NCBI GenBank assembly: GCA_016490735.1
Contig: JAEMWC010000024.1
Location: 339,501 to 403,500 of the forward strand
DNA: 64,000 nucleotides
Source: Pachyseris speciosa
Lineage: Eukaryota; Cnidaria; Anthozoa; Scleractinia; Pachyseridae
Direction of reading: 5' to 3'
In this document: one piece after another, positions 35,498 through 48,202 of the stretch
How the letters are laid out: each line of letters starts with the position of its first letter
Numbering within the stretch: the stretch's first letter is position 1
Translations under genes and position numbers: made by a program
The notes under the pieces: generated by a model
The model's database searches: none
The model's input: only the letters and a program-made list of their open reading frames with translations
What the model was told of the DNA's origin: nothing

Positions 35498-37420
35498 GTC
35501 TTAAATCTTTCTAGCTGAGCACAGATGCTCTACTAATTGGGGAAAGTAGAATCAAATCAAATCAAATCAAATGTTGGTTTTTGTGGAGAGGGGAAAACTG
35601 GAGTACCCACAGAAAAACATCTCAGAGCAGAGCAGAGAACCAGCCCACACCAAGTCCAGGAATTGAACCCAAGACACACTGGTGGAAGGTGAGCACTCTC
35701 ACCACTGTGCCAACCCTGCTCCCTCAAATTAAAAGAAAGTGAGTGTGGCATTAGGAAACTGAAACTTCATTTGTATCAGCAGTGCCAGAATGGCCTCATT
35801 AAAATGTCCCTCTGGCAATAAATAAATATTTTCTTTGGGGATGACAGTTTGGGTGGAAAGGGCATTTCTTTCTAAGGGACATTCTTTCAAGTTAGTAAGG
35901 TGTCTTTGCTTCAAATATTTTTAAATCAGGAGCAAAACTTGAGGTCTCTTTTTACTATGTCATATATTACACTATACCATAAAAAAAACATCTAAAAACT
36001 TGCCTTTGTTAAAACCAGGGGGTGCATCATATAAGAAATCTAAACCAGACTTGATCCTTTCATCGTTACTGATAGCTTGTCTGTGGTAAAATTTTAAAGA
36101 CAAGAAGTTGTCACATAAAACTAAAGCATTTAATAAAAGCCAAGAATGGGTGTTTAACTGTCTATCAGTACCTATTCTTAAATCTCTCTTGCTCCTTGTT
36201 GTACTGTAGTTCAAGATCTTTTTCTTTCTGTTGTGCAGCAAGTAACTTTTGTTCTGCCATCCAAACCTGTTAGTCATAACAACATAAATTATAATGAAAA
36301 TATGCAGACTAAGTAGACTAGACACTCTTTTACAAAATCAGGACTTGCCCTCTTTACGTACAGTACGTTGCACATATTTAACTTGCGGAAAATATTTTGG
36401 TCTCCTCATTTTCTAGTCTTTTTTGCCACTCACATCATACAATGTACTTTGCAATAGACAAAGGGTGTTACTGTAGATGTCAGCTAACAAGGAGGGCTGA
36501 TAACTGTGGTTTGAGAGTACTTGCATGGAAGTGTGCATTCTGGGCTCCATATTCTCTTCTCTCCCCTTATCAATTACGGCCTGGTTTTGTGATAAGGGCT
36601 ACCCACTCACATTGCAAATAGCTTTCGATTCAGACCAACTTAAGTTCCTTTCTGACCATGAGTTACACTGTGGTTTGTACTTAAGCTTATTACACTTTAA
36701 CTACTGTACTGGACAGACATTAATATTATTCTCACACATATCAGGAAGATATTTGTTTACAAACATTGTTTTTGTTATTTAAATGTTCAAAACGTTAAAC
36801 AAAAGAATTCTTTGTTTCACCAGCCAATAGCTCTCTGGTTGGCATATTAATAACAATAGGTGACGTCACTGATATCTTTGCTATATGGGTTATTGACCAA
36901 GCATGAGGTCAAGATGGCGGGATATTTGCCAAGTTCTTTTTTTGCGTGTTTATGGACCAAGACGAAGTCGAGGTCCATAAACACGCAAAAGAAGAACGAG
37001 GCCAATATCCCGTTATCTTGACCGAATAAGCTTGGTCAATAAAGGATTTATTATATGACTCAAAGGACGCTATTAAAAGACAGTAAAACGCGGGACGAAC
37101 GGGCTATCCCGAGCGTTCAAGATTAAAGAGCCAGTCATATAATAAATATAATTATAGCAGCTGATAGAGATAAGTATGTTTTCGCTCTTCTCTATTGCCG
37201 GAGTTCAAGGCATCTAAAATCTTCAATTGGTGCAAATCAGTAGGATAAGCATTTAAACAGGACATTTTCTTATGCCAGCCAGCAACGGGAAGAACAGGTC
37301 AAAACTATGGATAAGCTGATTTGTGAGTTGTTCAGGCTCGGTGGTCTGAACTCTTACCCTTTTGATGTTGGCTTTAGAGCCAGGATGAAAATCCTTCTTG
37401 TTCATAAACTTGGCAAACAT
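32203..37420 (-). CDS. CIR1: CIR1 (corepressor interacting with RBPJ), 10 exons, one apparent frameshift
   Basis: Exons on the minus strand: 37420-37358, 36266-36172, 36080-36004, 35182-35125, 34243-34191, 34083-34024, 33930-33876, 33731-33628, 33285-33194 and 32866-32203; about 439 residues. It starts MFAKFMNKKDFHPGSKANIK, the conserved CIR N-terminal domain, then KFEWQRGAPRE, a zinc-knuckle-like Cys121/Cys124/His129/Cys136 (CIRCGKWGHINTDREC), LTLKQNVLGR and LTHKQKKKLLRKLDRLE. The tail from about 230 is long, low-complexity and rich in Arg, Ser, Asp and His. In mammals CIR1 links RBPJ to histone-deacetylase corepressors and also binds splicing factors. Exon 5 has one base too many (AAAA at 34200-34203), which shifts the frame unless removed. 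Intron 3 has a GC donor. A 440-bp GAT array fills part of intron 4. Confidence 0.9.
34285..34725. repeat. Long GAT/GGT trinucleotide array (CIR1 intron 4)
   Basis: About 440 bp of nearly pure GAT repeats with GAC, GGT and GAA variants. ORFs across it encode runs of Asp, Met, Gly or Val and are artefacts. It begins about 40 bases from CIR1 exon 5. Confidence 0.95.
35460..35725 (-). mobile_element. tRNA-derived SINE with (TTA)n tail (CIR1 intron 3)
   Basis: Read on the minus strand from about 35725: GTGGTGAGAGTGCTCACC, B-box-like GGGTTCAATTCCTGG, GAGATGTTTTTCTGTGGG, then GTTTTCCCCTCTCC, TTGATT repeats and a TTA-repeat tail at 35460-35500. It is an older relative of the SINE at 16036-16282. Confidence 0.75.
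36890..37146. repeat. Two adjacent palindromic MITE-like repeats (CIR1 intron 1)
   Basis: 36890-37041 has ends TATTGACCAAGCATGAGGTC and CGAATAAGCTTGGTCAATA with a near-perfect central hairpin (TGTTTATGGACC / GGTCCATAAACACGC). 37047-37146 has ends TTTATTATATGACTC and GAGCCAGTCATATAATAAA. Side by side, they may be halves of one larger element. Confidence 0.65.
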
Positions 37421-37605
37421 CTTGTTGTTTATGGATGTGTTCGTAAAGATGTGTACCAGCAACAAAATTAAGCTACAAAGATGTTTTTTCTGCAGTGGAG
37501 AAGCAAACACGAAGTCAGTCTAATCGTCCGCCATTAGATAACTTGCTCGCAAGGATACATGGGATTTGTTTTTCTCACCAGTGCCAGGTCTTCGCGTAAA
37601 ACAAA
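37421..37605. promoter_or_regulatory. Short bidirectional promoter region between CIR1 and the MpaB-like gene
   Basis: The start codons of CIR1 (37420, minus) and the MpaB-like gene (37606, plus) are 185 bp apart. No TATA box is visible in either direction. A shared, CpG-type promoter is inferred from geometry only. Confidence 0.55.
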
Positions 37606-40600
37606 ATGGCTGTTGCTTCAGAAGAACTGTTGACGAAAAAGAGGTTTGAATGCGATCCTCTTGCGGACGATGCTGTGTCAGCAGTGGTAAGACATCACGG
37701 CGAACATGTTCTGAAAAGCACTGAGCTTTTCAATGCGGTCAAAGACCTGGGTACAAGTTTGAAAGACCCTAGTTGCGAGAGATTTTTAGAGTTTTATGAA
37801 CGTAATCCACCTTGGGATGTACAGTGGGAAAAGTGCGAGCTAGGAAGACGATTTTTTGTTCGAAACAGCGCCTTTGCTGGCCTTGTTCTCATGTATGGCA
37901 GTCTTGTTTCTTCCTTCACTGCTGCATCTGGAAATAAGGTACTGAGAAAGTGCATATGTTATACAATGATCTTGGGAACCTGTTATGAATATATGTAAGC
38001 TAATTATAAAGGCTTAAGTTTGAAGAATTATAAGGGTATTTATTAGATAATTTATTATCATTGGATATGTCTAAGCTCTGCATTTTTTTGGAATGTTTAT
38101 CATCATTATCATCATCGTCATCATCATCATCTTCATCATCATCATTATTACTCCAAAAAGGGCCCATTCTCCATGTGTCATGCATATCATGAAAGTAGCC
38201 GGGATGCTAGTTGGAGGGAGGGCCTGGCGGAGGGGGTAGTCTGTCAGTAAGTGACCCACTACTTTTGCATCAAGGAGTTGTGTTGGTCCAACACCACCAG
38301 CTCTGAGCGTCGCCATTGTTAGTTTCATTTAGCCCAGGACTTTACGCAAGCTACTCTTAGTGCCCCCACCCAAAAAAGACATAACTTATTATTCATATGT
38401 TGATCACCCCCAAAACATATGCCGTCGAAAAAGACCTTGCATTCTGTAGTTGCTCAAATTGTATACATCCTTAATTATCTTCCAGATTCCATCCTCTCTC
38501 CCACCCCAGTGCTGTTTGGTGTTGAGATATGTCAATATGGAATAAATAAGTTTAAATATTTAATGAACAACAAAAGTCACTGATCATTAGGTGTGAATTC
38601 TAAAATCAAACAGGTTTTAGTTGCCATGGGCCGCCTAACTACCTATGGAGACATTCGTCGTAGGCTGTTTGAAACCCTTCATTTTGTGAAAGAGGTTGTT
38701 CTTGGTTCAGCAAATGAAATCAAAACAGAGTGTATGAGGGTGCGTCTTCTCCATGCTGCTATACGCTATCATCTCTGGCATCGTAACATTGGTTGGGAAA
38801 ATGAGAAAGTAAGAGCAGTGATTTTTTTTATTGCTGTTTTCTAAATACAAACATTAATAGACTAGGAATTTCTGCTTTGTGAGGAGTTTAAACTTAATAA
38901 GCCATATTCTCAGTTAGGTCTCAACACAACACTTTGTATATTTTCTAAGAACCCAGCTGTTTCTGTGAATCATGGAAATTGTCTTCCGTTGATAAACCAA
39001 ATTCTTGATATATGACATGATCTCCCATGTTGCATAAACTATAGATCCATACGCTTTCCACAGGGATTGTCAGCACCCTTCCTTCAGTAGACAACTTTGG
39101 TTCAGTATTAGAGGTTTTAACTTAAATACAGGCTGATATAATGGGATACAGTCAAACCTAGATTATCCAGACTTGTCGGAACTGGAGTAATTAGTCTGGA
39201 TAGTTGAGAGTCCTGATAATTGAAAATATGAATATTAATGAGACAAAATACATTAATTAACTGAATCAGTTAGGAAATCAGAATTTAATGCAATAGTGTA
39301 TTGCACTTTAAAAAGGAACATCATACAAATACTTTGGTCTAAAAACTTCACTCTTTAATTTGGAAGGAAAACAAACCTGTTTTAAATACATTTTTCAAGG
39401 TGTGAATTAAAAATATGTCATAATTAATTATAGTTTTTAGGGATCTTCATCGCGCCTTGTTAACATTCATGAAAAACCCTGGGACCAGAGGAAATAGTCC
39501 GGATAATCGAGACGTCCAGATAATCAAGGTTCAAGTGTACTATGGTAACAAATCACTATCTTTTTTCTAGTTTGGGCATCCAATCAATCAAGAGGATGTT
39601 GCTGGGACACTGTCGACATTTTCATGTGTTGTCGTTCATGGTTTAGGAGTATTGGGAGTATTGGCATCTGAAGAGGAAAAAGATGGCTATCAACATTTGT
39701 GGAAATATGTTGGTTACTATCTTGGTTAGTGATTGAAAAATGAGGGCAACATTTTTACCTTTAGTAGTAAAAATTACATTTTATTTATCAAATTACTCAT
39801 TTTAGCGTGACTTTAGAGTAAAGAATACGTTAATTGCCCACAGTTCTTCAAGAGATTCCATCACAGCACTAGGCCCAACCAAAGAAATCAGTTTTTTTCA
39901 GTTCACAGTTTTTTAGTATCTCTCATAGAACTGAACAACGTTTGGGAAAATTTACAAAAATTAGATTATCATGTGTCCAAAATATCTTGTTGGCTGTCCT
40001 GGAATAAATCCTATACAACAACTTTATTACTCAAAAGGAGATGACAGATTATGACACATTGAAGTTAGTCAAAGTTAAGGGAGGGGATATCAACTCTTCA
40101 TATGCAACCACTGAATACTGTTGAGTGTTCTTTGAGAAACACTCAAAATAATAGAAAAGGTTGATGGCCTTAGTTTGTGGGTTCTTTGTATTCTTCTGTT
40201 TACTTGTCAGTCCTACATGTTCATAACACAAAAATTTCAAATCACGGCACATTATAGTTTGGCTAAAAAATAAACAAGATGATTGTTGGAACTTGCAAAG
40301 AATCTGAAGCTCTAGCTTTCTCTTCTTGGCAAACTGGCTCAAGAGTTGGGTACCAGTTTTCAGGCACTACAATCAACATTTTTGTGCCCACCCAGTGTTT
40401 CACTGAGAAAAGATTTAAGTTCTAGTATTTCAGGATAATGGTGGATAATGCTGACAGAATTACTTTACAGTCAGCCAGAGTGAGAGAGAGCTTACTGTAA
40501 CGAATCTCATGACAATAGACCCCTTTCAGTTGATTCCCAATGTGCTATTGTTTTGCATTTGAAAGGTTTGTTTCTCTCTGGTGAGGACAAACCATTGTTT

Positions 40601-41574
40601 TGTCCTCCAGATTGGGGATTACTGAAAGGGGGCAATACATTTTCTGCCCATATACCCTGGAAAGTACAAATTAAAATCAACCTGAACATTGGCCATTTCA
40701 GATTTCCTAAGCAGTATCAAACTCTAAAGGCAATCATCACACCCATTGCTTTTATTTTAGTGCCCTACCACCCCCCCCCCCCCCCAACAAAACCCCTATC
40801 CTACCCCCAAACACAATACAGTAATGATAAATTATATCTGTTAACCCTTTAACCCCTAAGGGGTCTCCTTTTGACAAGTAAAATTGTCTGGCATTAGACA
40901 GAGTAAAATCTACTGGAGTTAGAGAGAGTAAAATCTACCAGTCATTCTTAGGGAGGAAAGGGTTAAGGGAGATAGTTTTTTAACCCTTTAACCCTGAGGG
41001 CCCCCCGCTCCCCCTTTGACGAATAAAATCATCTGGCATTAGACAGAGTAAAATCTTCTGGTGTTAGAGTGAAATCTATAAGTCACTCTTAGGGAGGAAA
41101 GGGTTAATTAACTTCAGAATATTTTTCTTTCTCAATCCAGGAATGTCAAGTGAACTGCAAAGTAACAACTTTGAAGAGGAGTGGAAACTTGCCAATTTAA
41201 TCGAAAGAAGACAATGCAAGCCAGACAAAGACTCAGTAATGCTGACAGAATCTCTCCTGCAAGCATTTGCAAGTAAACCCCCCTTTCATCTTGGTTACGA
41301 TACCACAAGTAAACTTTCACGGCACCTCATTACTGACAAGGATCTTGCAAACAAGCTTTGTCTCAGGAAATTTGGTGCACTTGGTCTGATAATGATGATT
41401 TTTTCTTACTGGCTTCTTAGGTTGTTGACATTTCTGCAGAGGGTAATTTTTCCACTGGAACGAGGGATGTATGTTTTTGGAAAATATTTGTTGGAGACAT
41501 TAGTCAAACTTTCCTTGAACAAAAGAAGACCATCATACATGATGAAGGTGCACTACAGTGAAGAACGGTCATAA
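37606..41574 (+). CDS. MpaB/rubber-oxygenase-like (DUF2236) protein, 4 exons
   Basis: Exons: 37606-37938, 38614-38808, 39571-39724 and 41141-41574; 371 residues, in phase. Landmarks match the family that includes fungal ER-bound oxygenase MpaB and bacterial Lcp: GRRFFVRNSAFAGLVLMYGS (about 80-99), a GRLTTYGDIRRRLFETL block (about 116-132), RVRLLHAAIRYHLW (about 154-167) and CVVVHGLGVLGVL (about 193). Conserved His and Arg in such blocks bind heme in Lcp. A hydrophobic segment at about 305-327 (FGALGLIMMIFSYWLLRLL) could be a membrane anchor. Fungal MpaB cleaves a prenyl side chain; the animal substrate is unknown to me. It is divergent with CIR1 and convergent with the TMBIM gene. Confidence 0.8.
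39147..39539. mobile_element. pogo/Tigger-like MITE (MpaB-like gene, intron 2)
   Basis: TA-flanked ends TACAGTCAAACCTAGATTAT and the inverse of TACACTTGAACCTTGATTAT. Such CAGT-AACCT-GATTATC ends are typical of pogo/Tigger-type mariner relatives. No transposase remains. Confidence 0.7.
40517..40633. repeat. MITE copy, same family as 12473-12605
   Basis: Ends CCCCTTTCAGTTGATTCCC and GGGATTACTGAAAGGGG with a palindromic core (TTGTTTTGCATTTGAAAGG). Lies in intron 3 of the MpaB-like gene. Confidence 0.65.
40841..41107. repeat. Two tandem copies of a TTAACCCTTT-ended MITE
   Basis: Copy 1 is 40841-40966 and copy 2 is 40980-41107. Both start TTAACCCTTTAACCC, contain GGCATTAGACAGAGTAAAAT and end AGGGAGGAAAGGGTTAA, about 80 percent alike by eye. 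Copy 2 ends 33 bases before the last exon of the MpaB-like gene. Confidence 0.75.
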
Positions 41575-42686
41575 CATCTCAAAGTCGCCTTTTGTTACTT
41601 CCTCATTTATTTTGTTCATTTACATGTACAAACTAGCAATGAAAAGTATGGGCCTTGTCTACCCAAGATTCTCACTTCAATCTTAATGCAACAGCGGACT
41701 TAAGCAGTAAAAAAGGGATGAAGAGTCTACATTCACACTGACCAAGTATATAGACATGGTTGCAGAATTAAGGAAATATAGCAGTCAGTCCAAAAGAATA
41801 TCTGGCGTTTTATGGAAAACAAAAGATATTTTTCTTATAAAATAATGACTACTTCTTTTACCACTGTAAGTTATACTTATCGGTTATAAGACATTTTATT
41901 TTACTAATTCATTTTAATGTACTTTCCAGATTATTAATGTAAATATTAATGTAAATATCACAAATCTGGAGAGATTAAACTAATGTATTTGAGGAATTGG
42001 TATTAGTACATTTTACAAACTGGGATTGTCTTCACTGGACCTTTGTTACACATGCTCACTACACTGCACTCTTATAGATGAACCACATAGTATCCAAAGT
42101 TTTCAATAAGTTTTGAAATAGCCCTCTCGGCTAACTAAAGCAGGCAGCGACCTGATGAAAGTAAGCAGTGTTAGGCGGCAGTAAGAGGTAAATCCTGACA
42201 AAGTTGGTGGCGATTTTTGCCAGTTGCCGGCCGGCTTCTAATGAAACCCCTGAGTACCCCACAAACTTCAAGACATACCAATTCTATTTATGGTAGGAAT
42301 CTGATGAAAGAAATATGACTTCCAGTTTTGAAATAATTGCACTTTCTTGTTCATTAAACTTGTAAGCTTACTTTCTCTCAAGATTATCTTGAAATGGAGT
42401 TAAGCATGCATATTTCTTAAATACTGGGCCACTATCTAGAATGACTAATGCCTTGATTCATTACTTTTAAGATTCTCTTAATTAATGCCATCAGGGGCCA
42501 GATCCTGAAAGGTGTAATAACTATTCCAGGGATAAATATTCCTTATTCCAAAAGGTTTACCTGGAATAAGACAGATTTCTCCCTGGAATAGAGTTATTAC
42601 ACCTTCCAGGAACCGGCCCCAGAAGTATAAGAAAACCATTAGGAGAATAAGTATGTGTTGATCGTTAAATGCAGGGGATGTGCTCC
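41575..42686. other. Convergent intergenic region with a small MITE at 42494-42620
   Basis: 42494-42620 has inverted ends GGGGCCAGATCCTGAAAGGT and ACCTTCCAGGAACCGGCCCC around pairs of CTGGAATA blocks, a clear foldback MITE. The rest is AT-rich 3' flank of both genes. An ATTAAA near 41975 could end the MpaB-like transcript. Confidence 0.6.
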
Positions 42687-45600
42687 TCAGTTGTTTCCTC
42701 GGCCAAATATTGCTAGCAACAGGAGGAAGATGCGGATGATGTCCATGTAAAGAATCAGAGATGCAAAGATGTATTCTTCAGGGCTCAGCTCGTACTTCCT
42801 TCCACCCATGACCAGTTGGACATCATAAGCCAGGAACTGAAAAACGACAGATGAATGCAAATCATTTCATACGTGTTTTAAATCAGTTACCCTGTTGGGC
42901 TCTTTTGCACAGGGTCCAGTTGCTCAAAGCATGGTTAGCACTAACCATTGGTTAAGATGTATCTAAACCTATAGGTTGTCATGGTATTTTAACCCGGGTT
43001 AGCACTAACCATTCTTCGAGCAACTGGGCTCAGGATAACAGTGTGCCTTACATAATATATAATATACGTAATATATGCTGCTAAACTCTGAGGTTATTTT
43101 GTTCTTTCCAACATCATTAGTTTGGGTTCTTTTGCACACCAGGATAACAGTGTGCCTAACATGATGGTAATACATGCTGCTATAAACTCTGGGATTATTT
43201 TGTTCTCCCAACATAATGGGTGTATTACAGCTGTGAACCAAAAATGCCCTTTATTGCTTTAAAAGTTAATGCAAATGAAATGCAACAGACTGAAAAAAGC
43301 CAGTTTACTCACTGCAACAAACACCAATGCCAGCAATCCTCCAATGACAATCATTCCAGCCTGTTACAAAATAAAATAGCTTGTTCATATAAAATTATTA
43401 TTTTGCCATTCATGACGTAAGTCAATGTAATTAAAGGTGCTTTATCTTTAAGAATTGTATTTTCCTGCATTCAACAATGGATTTAGAGGAAAATTGCCTT
43501 AGGTGGTGTCTGGGGTGGAAAGAGTTGTGTTAAAAGTGAAAATTGTAACCAGTAACTAATGGTGTTTTTTGGGTTTCAAATGAGGATTTGGAGAAGACAT
43601 CAAGTAGAATGACCTACCGTGGTGTTAAGAGCCAGCCAGAGTGGAGTGAAGATGCTGAGGAAGAAGATTGCGAGGGCTGCGCAGAACAACACACCACCCC
43701 ATCTGGTGAAATCAAACTGTGGATCAAAAAGTTACAAATTTAAACAAAATTGTGTCACATGATGAATGTGCAGAAGTTTAAAAAATTCCACTCAGGATGT
43801 TATATAATTATGTACCTTGGTCTGGCAGGCGAAGATCATTACTGATGCACACACAAGCTGAAATGAATAAAATCAGATATGAAAGTGTTGGGGCTGTGGA
43901 TGACAAGGGGGTGATGAGAGAAATGTGAAAATGATTCAGAATAGAAAATGAAGTCTTTTAAAACTATCAGTGATTACATATGAGTTCTTGATTGTTTCAT
44001 CTAAGGTGGAAGACAAAACAATGGGCACCACAAGAAGCTTCAGGGAATAAATTAAAGGGTACTTACAGTGGTAACACCCATCATGATCAGAACAATATTT
44101 GTTTGATGGAAGCTGTTGAAAAATAATAACAAAACATGTATTTGAATTTCGTCTGTTGTCGGCAACGGTTCTATCTCTTTTTACTACTAAGTGGCAGATT
44201 TGTGCCTTGGCCATAGACCTCACCAGTAAGTACACTGTAATACTCTGTTGATGTTAGTGACTTCAGCCTTCTGTGGCAGAAACCATGAAGCACAGTTTAG
44301 TATCAGCACCCCAAAGTGTACTTCCCCCAATCCCTCCCTCCCCACCCCGCCCCCTCATCACTGCCCTACCCTCTCCACCTCTTAAAAAGTTGATAACTAT
44401 TGTGCTTTGTGAGATGGCTGAAGAGGACGACCTTTCATGCAATGGTTGCCTCGTTTATGCTACAGTTAGTAGCTTAGAAACATGGATATGCTCTCTTGGG
44501 TGCTGCCTAAGCTTTAGTAATCATGTGAGGATTAGTGAATTGTTGGTGCAAGCTTTACAAGGTCGGAGCACAGAGGAACTTTCAACTCTGATCAAAGTGG
44601 CCACATATAGTAGTCACATCTTGGCACTTTTTATCGTTGGCACTGGAGGTACGTAATCACATCTTAATAAGCAACTGTCTTCAATTGCAGCCCAATGGAC
44701 AAATTAACTGGCAGGAGGTGTTAACCATTTACCAAAAAATTCTGGAAATTTTTCGGTTGGAATGTAAATGGAAGCCTATTTTGGTCTTCCCAAACAGAAA
44801 ATTTTTGAAGAAAACGGGATTTCTTGAAAGGCAGTCCAAAATTTTAAAACAGAATTTCCAAACTGAAATGTGCCTTCCATTTGCTCATTTCCACCAGTTC
44901 TAGTCCTTTCAGCTTGGATCGCTCTGTAAACCCGACTACTGGGAATGTTCGTGGAAATGGAACGTGTGCATCCCATGGAAATTTTCATTTGGGTGTTTGA
45001 TGTGCCCCATTCACTGCAACCATTGAACCCCTGGTTTTTCTGATTAAATGGTAAACAACCTGGAACTCTATATTATCTGAAAAATGTTTAACAACGTACC
45101 TGGAAATCACTCCCACAAGATATGACAGAGAAAGAGTCTGAAAAAATTAACAATTTTTTTCAAAAAACAGATTCAAGAACAGACGTCCACAAAAGTTAAT
45201 TGCTAACTCTTCTACTTAACAAATAGCTTGGGTTGTACAAAAATAACTTATTAAAAAAATACAATTCCAAATAAGAACTACAGTGGATCCTTGATTTCAC
45301 AAACCACTACATAATGAAGTCCACGATATAATGAACAATATTCTTCAGCCCTACCTTATAAAAATGTAAGAAAAAGACCTCAATACAACAAACCCTCAAT
45401 ATAACGAACAAATTTCCGTAGTCCCTTGACACTTATTCGTTAAATCGAGGTTCCATTGTACCACATCAAAAATTTTGTTGATGACTGTAGTTAGTAGCTC
45501 TAAGGTAACCTGATGCTAAATAAATTGATCAGCAAGTCATAGAATGATATAGTGAGGTAGACCATGATCTGCACCTGAATCTCTTAGTTGCACACAGTTG

Positions 45601-48147
45601 TGTGTTTAGTTGTCATTTTTAGATTTGTGAAAATTGAATGTCACACCCACAACATTGTTGCTTGGTGAGGAGACCAAACATCTGACAGTCAACATTGACA
45701 GCTATTGAAATGGTAACACATGTACATGTCAAAGGCTGCGGCACTTATTATGACAGCTCTGCAACTGCTGACCTTCATCTCTAGAAACTGAAGAGTGAGT
45801 TTTACTGAAGGTTTGCTGATAAAATGTAAGAGGTATCTGATACTTACAAAAATAACCAGCATTATAAGATTAGCTGGGTAGCTCCTCCTATAAAGGAAAA
45901 AATCCCAGAAATGATTTCATTAGCAGCATTATTAACATTAACATTGTAGAGTCTAATTCAATTCTGCACTGGAGGACTGAACTTCTTTTGATAGCAGGGA
46001 TTGCCTCACAAACCATGCAACTTAACTTGAATATTTGTATGTGAACAGTGCAGTTGCTATTGGTACTGGTCCTGTGAGTCTGTGAGTGAGAGATGTAGGG
46101 GTGGGAGGATGTGCCCCATGAACCGTGGTTTCTCAAGCTTGCCTTTCACATGGTTCATCTTAGAATCAATGTTTTTTAAAGTAACTGCGCCTCTAAATGC
46201 AAGGTACAGCTAATAATCTGCAAGGAGGCTTGGATGCCAGTGTTAATTGATGAAATGTGTTGTTCTAATTAAGTTCCTTAGATCATCAGGGATTGTCAGA
46301 AAGCATGAATTTTGTTCATGAAAGTATGAACCTTGATAGAATTTCTAAGGGAATGGTGTAGTGTCTCAACCAAAAACCTCAGCGAGGATGTTTTCTGAAA
46401 CAACACATTGGAGTGAAAAACATGCACTACTCCTTACATAATCAGCTCAAGGCTTTGGTCTGAAGTTGGTAAATGTGATAAATAACTAAGTCTTACCTGA
46501 CTGAATCACAGCATACCAAGACAAAATACAGCACAAGGAAAATCACACTAAAATGTACATTTTAAGAAGTTAAAAGCCAATAATTCATCGTTGAAATTAA
46601 AAATAGATGGTCCGAATAGACTTTCAAAAAAAAAAAGACTTAAAAATGAGTGTTTTTCACTGTATCGGGTATAAAATATTAAAAGCAGATTTTGACAGAT
46701 AAAAAGTACTCACCCCAATGTAGCAAAGACTAATCAAATCGGGTGGGTCAAAAGAATGTTAAAAACACAGAAGGAAAATAACACAAATTACAAAATTAAT
46801 TAATAAGGAATAGGGAAATGATCAGTGACGGGTTTGCACATGGTTGTTGGGTGACTTAATTGTTATGCTTTTTTTATCGACTTTGCGTTTAAAAAGCAAC
46901 AGAAGTAATCCACTAAATTAAGTTAAACTTTCAGGAGGCAGGGAGTTAAGAGGGGATTGCAACAATCTCTTTAAGCCTGGTTCACACTTGTTACATAAGC
47001 ACAAGCATAAAAGCAAGCATAAGAAAACGCTAATGTGCATTGAGGTGAAATAAGCACATCAAGCATAAGCACAAGAAAAAGAAACATTTTCCTTTTTCTT
47101 GTGCTTATGCTTATGCTTCTTTCACAAGTGGGAACTGGTGTGAAATAAGCATAAGCTTAAGCATAAGCGCCATCTTGTTTATCCACCAATGTGACTCACA
47201 CTGCACATGCGTAAGGTGCTAGTGTGAACGTCATTATGCTTATGTTTGTGCTTACGTCACAAGTGTGAACCAGGCTTTACTCTGACACAAGTTTCTACAT
47301 TCACTCAGTTGCAGTGCACCACTTACTAGGCTGAAATGTAAACTCCCAAGTGATTCTGGACAAACTCTTTAGTTCTTTCACTGTAAAAGAAAAACAAAAT
47401 ATCATTTTCAAAATTGTTCAGTTACAGTATGCATGACTCAGAGCAAAGTTAACGTATTTGAATGGTATCATATATAACCTCATGTATGTGGTCTAAGCTA
47501 GGGACTCCTTCACAAAAATTCCACTTATCTTTTGCATCTAATGAATCTAGTGTTAATTAAAAGTAATGATTTTGTCGCTGTGGAATCAACCGCAGTGACA
47601 GGAGAGTGAAACAGGACACACATCCCAAATGACACCATTCATCCTTCGGACAGACACCAGGGGTTGTCACTGCCAGTGTTTTGTTATGTCCCTAGTGGTT
47701 CTTTTACGTCCCTCAGGGTAATCTGATGCTATACCAACTGAGCTAATCTTTTCTTTTCTTTCTTTTTTTTTTGGTACAAAGGGCTTTCATATTCATGGAT
47801 TGTTTAATGAATTTTTAAATACTTGAAAGAGTACTTGTAATTACTTCTACTGCCTTAGGAAGTGTTTTGAATGTACAAAATGATACTCCTTCCAGCTACT
47901 CTCAATACTGAATATTAAGTGCTTCTAACAAAAAACATTAATATTTTGTTTTGAGAAGATTATTATCTCTATCATGAATTGCTGACTGCTACAAAAGTCA
48001 TTTCATAACACTGAGTCTTCTTACTGGAATATGAAAAGACAAATGGCTCCCACAGTTGTTAGCAGTTGTAACATAAGAACACCAAACACCTGGCAAGTAA
48101 AAAATACAAGTTATTAATGAAAAGCAACCTGGATTCATCTTTTTTTT

Positions 48148-48202
<55 letters not shown>

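Noticed and set aside
44273..44656. Plus-strand ORF of 127 residues with a Pro-rich start
   Set aside because: It lies antisense in a TMBIM intron, has no recognisable domain and is best seen as chance.
46714..46729. Possible 16-nt micro-exon in the TMBIM gene between TTAG and GTGAGT
   Set aside because: Including it breaks the reading frame, whereas joining 47380-47327 directly to 46547-46497 keeps phase and gives the expected YVIFLVLYF helix.
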